64,000 nucleotides of DNA, from the NCBI RefSeq assembly GCF_020889685.1, contig NZ_JACMYO010000008.1, positions 1 to 64,000 of the forward strand. The letters run 5' to 3'. The translations under genes and the position numbers were made by a program. The notes under the pieces were generated by a model that worked only from the letters and a program-made list of their open reading frames with translations, searched no databases and had not been told where the DNA came from. Source of the stretch: Bradyrhizobium oropedii (GTDB lineage Bacteria > Pseudomonadota > Alphaproteobacteria > Rhizobiales > Xanthobacteraceae). The number at the start of each line of letters is the position of its first letter. Within the stretch, counting starts at the first letter, position 1. Below are positions 62,183 through 64,000 of this stretch, one piece after another.

Positions 62183-64000
62183 ATGAGCTTCCGCCGCGAT
62201 TACCTGTCCAAGCCGATCTTCTCCTGGGCGCGTGGTGTGCTGCCGACCATGTCGGATACCGAGCGCGAGGCGCTGGAAGCCGGCGACGTCTGGTGGGACG
62301 CCGATCTCTTCACCGGCAATCCCGACTGGTCGAAATTGCTGGCGTTCGCGCCGGCCAAACTGACCGACGAGGAGAACGCCTTCCTGCACGGCCCGGTCGA
62401 TGAGCTCTGCGCGATGCTCGACGAGTGGAAGATCAACTGGGAATGGCGCGATCTGCCGCCCGAGGTCTGGACCTTCATTAAGGCCAAGAAATTCTTCGGC
62501 ATGATCATCCCCAAGGAATTCGGCGGCCTCGGCTTCTCGCCTTATGCGCATTCCGAAGTGGTGCGCAAGATTTCCTCGCGCTCGCTGACCGCGGCCGTCA
62601 CCGTGATGGTGCCGAACTCGCTCGGGCCGGGCGAACTCCTGATGCGCTTCGGCACCAAGGAGCAGCAGGACAGATGGCTGCCGCGCTTGGCCGCGGGCCA
62701 GGACATTCCCTGCTTCGGGCTGACCAGCCCGGAGGCCGGCTCGGACGCCGCCTCGATGATCGACACCGGCATCATCTGCAAGGGTAATTTCGAAGGCCGC
62801 GAGGTGCTTGGGCTGAAGCTCAACTGGCACAAGCGCTACATCACGCTGGGGCCGGTCGCGACGCTGCTCGGCCTTGCCTTCAAGGCCTATGATCCGGATC
62901 ACCTCGTCGGCAACGAGGAAGAGCTCGGCATCACTGTCGCGCTGATCCCGACCCATCTGCCCGGTGTCTCGATCGGCCACCGCCATCTGCCGGCGATGCA
63001 GGTGTTCCAGAACGGTCCGAACTGGGGCAAGGACGTCTTCATCCCGCTCGATTACATCATCGGCGGCCAGGAGCGTCTGGGCCAGGGCTGGAAGATGCTG
63101 ATGACGGCGCTTGCTGCCGGCCGCGGCATCTCGCTGCCGTCGCTGTCGGCCGCGGGTGCTGCCTATGCTGCGCGCACCACCGGCGCCTATGCCCGCATCC
63201 GCGAGCAGTTCGGCATTTCCATCTCCAAGTTCGAGGGCATCGAGGAGCCGCTCGCGCGCATCGCCGGCACCGCCTATCTGCTCGACGCCGCGCGACGGCT
63301 GACTTGCGCCGCGCTGAACGAGGGGCATCATCCCGCCGTCATCTCGGGGATCATGAAGCTGCACGCCACCGAGCGGATGCGGATCGCGATCGACGACGCG
63401 ATGGACATACACGGTGGCAAGGCCGTGATCGACGGGCCGCAGAACTATCTCGGCGGGCTCTACCGCTCGGTGCCGGTCGGCATCACTGTCGAGGGCGCCA
63501 ACATCCTGACCCGCAATCTGATCGTGTTCGGTCAGGGTGCGATCCGCGCGCATCCCTATCTGTTGCAGGAGATGAACGCGCTCAGCGAGACCGACCGCGA
63601 CAAGGGCCTCACCGCCTTCGACAGTGCGTTCTGGAACCATGTCGGTCACAGCTTTGCGACCATGTTCCGCGCCTGGGGCCGCAGCTGGACCGGCGGTTTG
63701 TTTGCGCCGGCGCCAGATGCCGGCGACGCAACGGAATTCTATCGCCAGCTCTCGCGCTATTCGTCGGCGTTCGCGCTCTGCGCCGACATGGCGCTGCTCA
63801 CCCTCGGCGGCGCATTGAAGCGCAAGGAAATGCTGTCCGCGCGCTTCGGCGACATCCTCTCCGAGCTGTATCTGCTCTCGGCTGCGCTGAAACGCTGGCA
63901 GGACGAGGGCCGGCAGAAGGAGGACCTTCCTGCGCTCGAATGGTGCATGGCATCGGGCTTCAAGACCATCGAGAACCGCTTTGCGGAGATCCTCGCCAAC
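62183..64000 (+). CDS. fadE: FadE-type acyl-CoA dehydrogenase, 3-prime end beyond window
   Basis: The frame runs from ATG 62183 to the window edge without a stop (606 codons), so the gene is truncated by the window only. It starts MSFRRDYLSKPIFSWARGVL and contains the acyl-CoA dehydrogenase core, IPKEFGGLGFSPYAHSEVV, CFGLTSPEAGSDAASM (flavin-binding) and TVEGANILTRNLIVFGQGA (likely catalytic Glu). The length beyond 400 aa and the C-terminal extension are typical of FadE (about 800 aa) with a DUF1974 domain. It catalyses the first step of beta-oxidation. The palindrome upstream suggests fatty-acid-responsive control. Confidence 0.9.
   Translation, partial: MSFRRDYLSKPIFSWARGVLPTMSDTEREALEAGDVWWDADLFTGNPDWSKLLAFAPAKLTDEENAFLHGPVDELCAMLDEWKINWEWRDLPPEVWTFIKAKKFFGMIIPKEFGGLGFSPYAHSEVVRKISSRSLTAAVTVMVPNSLGPGELLMRFGTKEQQDRWLPRLAAGQDIPCFGLTSPEAGSDAASMIDTGIICKGNFEGREVLGLKLNWHKRYITLGPVATLLGLAFKAYDPDHLVGNEEELGITVALIPTHLPGVSIGHRHLPAMQVFQNGPNWGKDVFIPLDYIIGGQERLGQGWKMLMTALAAGRGISLPSLSAAGAAYAARTTGAYARIREQFGISISKFEGIEEPLARIAGTAYLLDAARRLTCAALNEGHHPAVISGIMKLHATERMRIAIDDAMDIHGGKAVIDGPQNYLGGLYRSVPVGITVEGANILTRNLIVFGQGAIRAHPYLLQEMNALSETDRDKGLTAFDSAFWNHVGHSFATMFRAWGRSWTGGLFAPAPDAGDATEFYRQLSRYSSAFALCADMALLTLGGALKRKEMLSARFGDILSELYLLSAALKRWQDEGRQKEDLPALEWCMASGFKTIENRFAEILAN

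Noticed and set aside
62114..63649. Long open frame opposite the acyl-CoA dehydrogenase gene
   Set aside because: Shadow frame; the plus strand encodes a continuous FadE-type protein with recognisable motifs.

Overview
The window looks like chromosomal DNA of a high-GC alphaproteobacterium, most likely Bradyrhizobium or a close relative. This is inferred from strong third-position GC bias, many redox, catabolic and exported enzymes of soil-bacterium type, two GGDEF-EAL proteins, TadE/TadG genes and several families of palindromic intergenic repeats beginning CGTCATTCCGG, CGTCATTGCG or GTAGCCCGGAT. I see no rRNA, tRNA, CRISPR array, transposase or phage gene. The only housekeeping landmark is hemE.

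Layout. 0-10 kb: a DUF1932 dehydrogenase and an SDR enzyme, a crotonase, a PilZ protein, a methyltransferase with a DOPA-dioxygenase-like protein, a GGDEF-EAL protein and a DUF2778 (L,D-transpeptidase-like) protein. 10-26 kb is a catabolic island: a vanA-vanR-vanB-like Rieske demethylase operon; a second GGDEF-EAL gene; an extradiol dioxygenase plus MhpA-like hydroxylase pair preceded by a 21-bp tandem palindrome; then two divergent operons sharing one control region. Leftward are a permease, an aldehyde dehydrogenase and a GlcG/HbpS protein. Rightward are a heme-oxygenase-like diiron protein, a [2Fe-2S] ferredoxin, an unrecognised 98-aa protein and a second [2Fe-2S] ferredoxin, followed by a GntR/FCD regulator and a GMC oxidoreductase. 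This is the most unusual part of the window. 26-41 kb: hemE, small conserved proteins, TadE/TadG, a LysR regulator, trhO-slyX, a gamma-glutamyltransferase-like enzyme, a Tat-type FKBP, a D-2-hydroxyacid dehydrogenase, CsbD, a His-rich cupin, a crotonase, and two divergent putatively Tat-exported hydrolases.

41-51 kb is mostly cell envelope: a two-component system divergent from a GT39 glycosyltransferase, a small helix-hairpin-helix protein, glycine-zipper proteins (one a remnant), a two-TM small protein broken by a TG duplication, a FecR-domain protein overlapping a beta-barrel protein with a Thr-Pro repeat, a PMT-family glycosyltransferase and an OmpA-family protein. 51-64 kb: a YcaQ-type DNA glycosylase, an MFS transporter, an RND efflux operon (adaptor, pump, TetR) with a promoter embedded in a perfect inverted repeat, a flavin reductase, an SMP-30-family exported protein and a FadE-type acyl-CoA dehydrogenase cut by the window edge.

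Regulation readable from sequence: GTATAC boxes around the two GntR-linked operons, in different arrangements; GTAAT direct repeats with an exact 11-bp period upstream of both the response regulator gene and the helix-hairpin-helix gene; a TetR-type operator over a consensus-like promoter; and isolated perfect palindromes upstream of the extradiol dioxygenase and acyl-CoA dehydrogenase genes. Functions are read from remembered family motifs; no database search was run.
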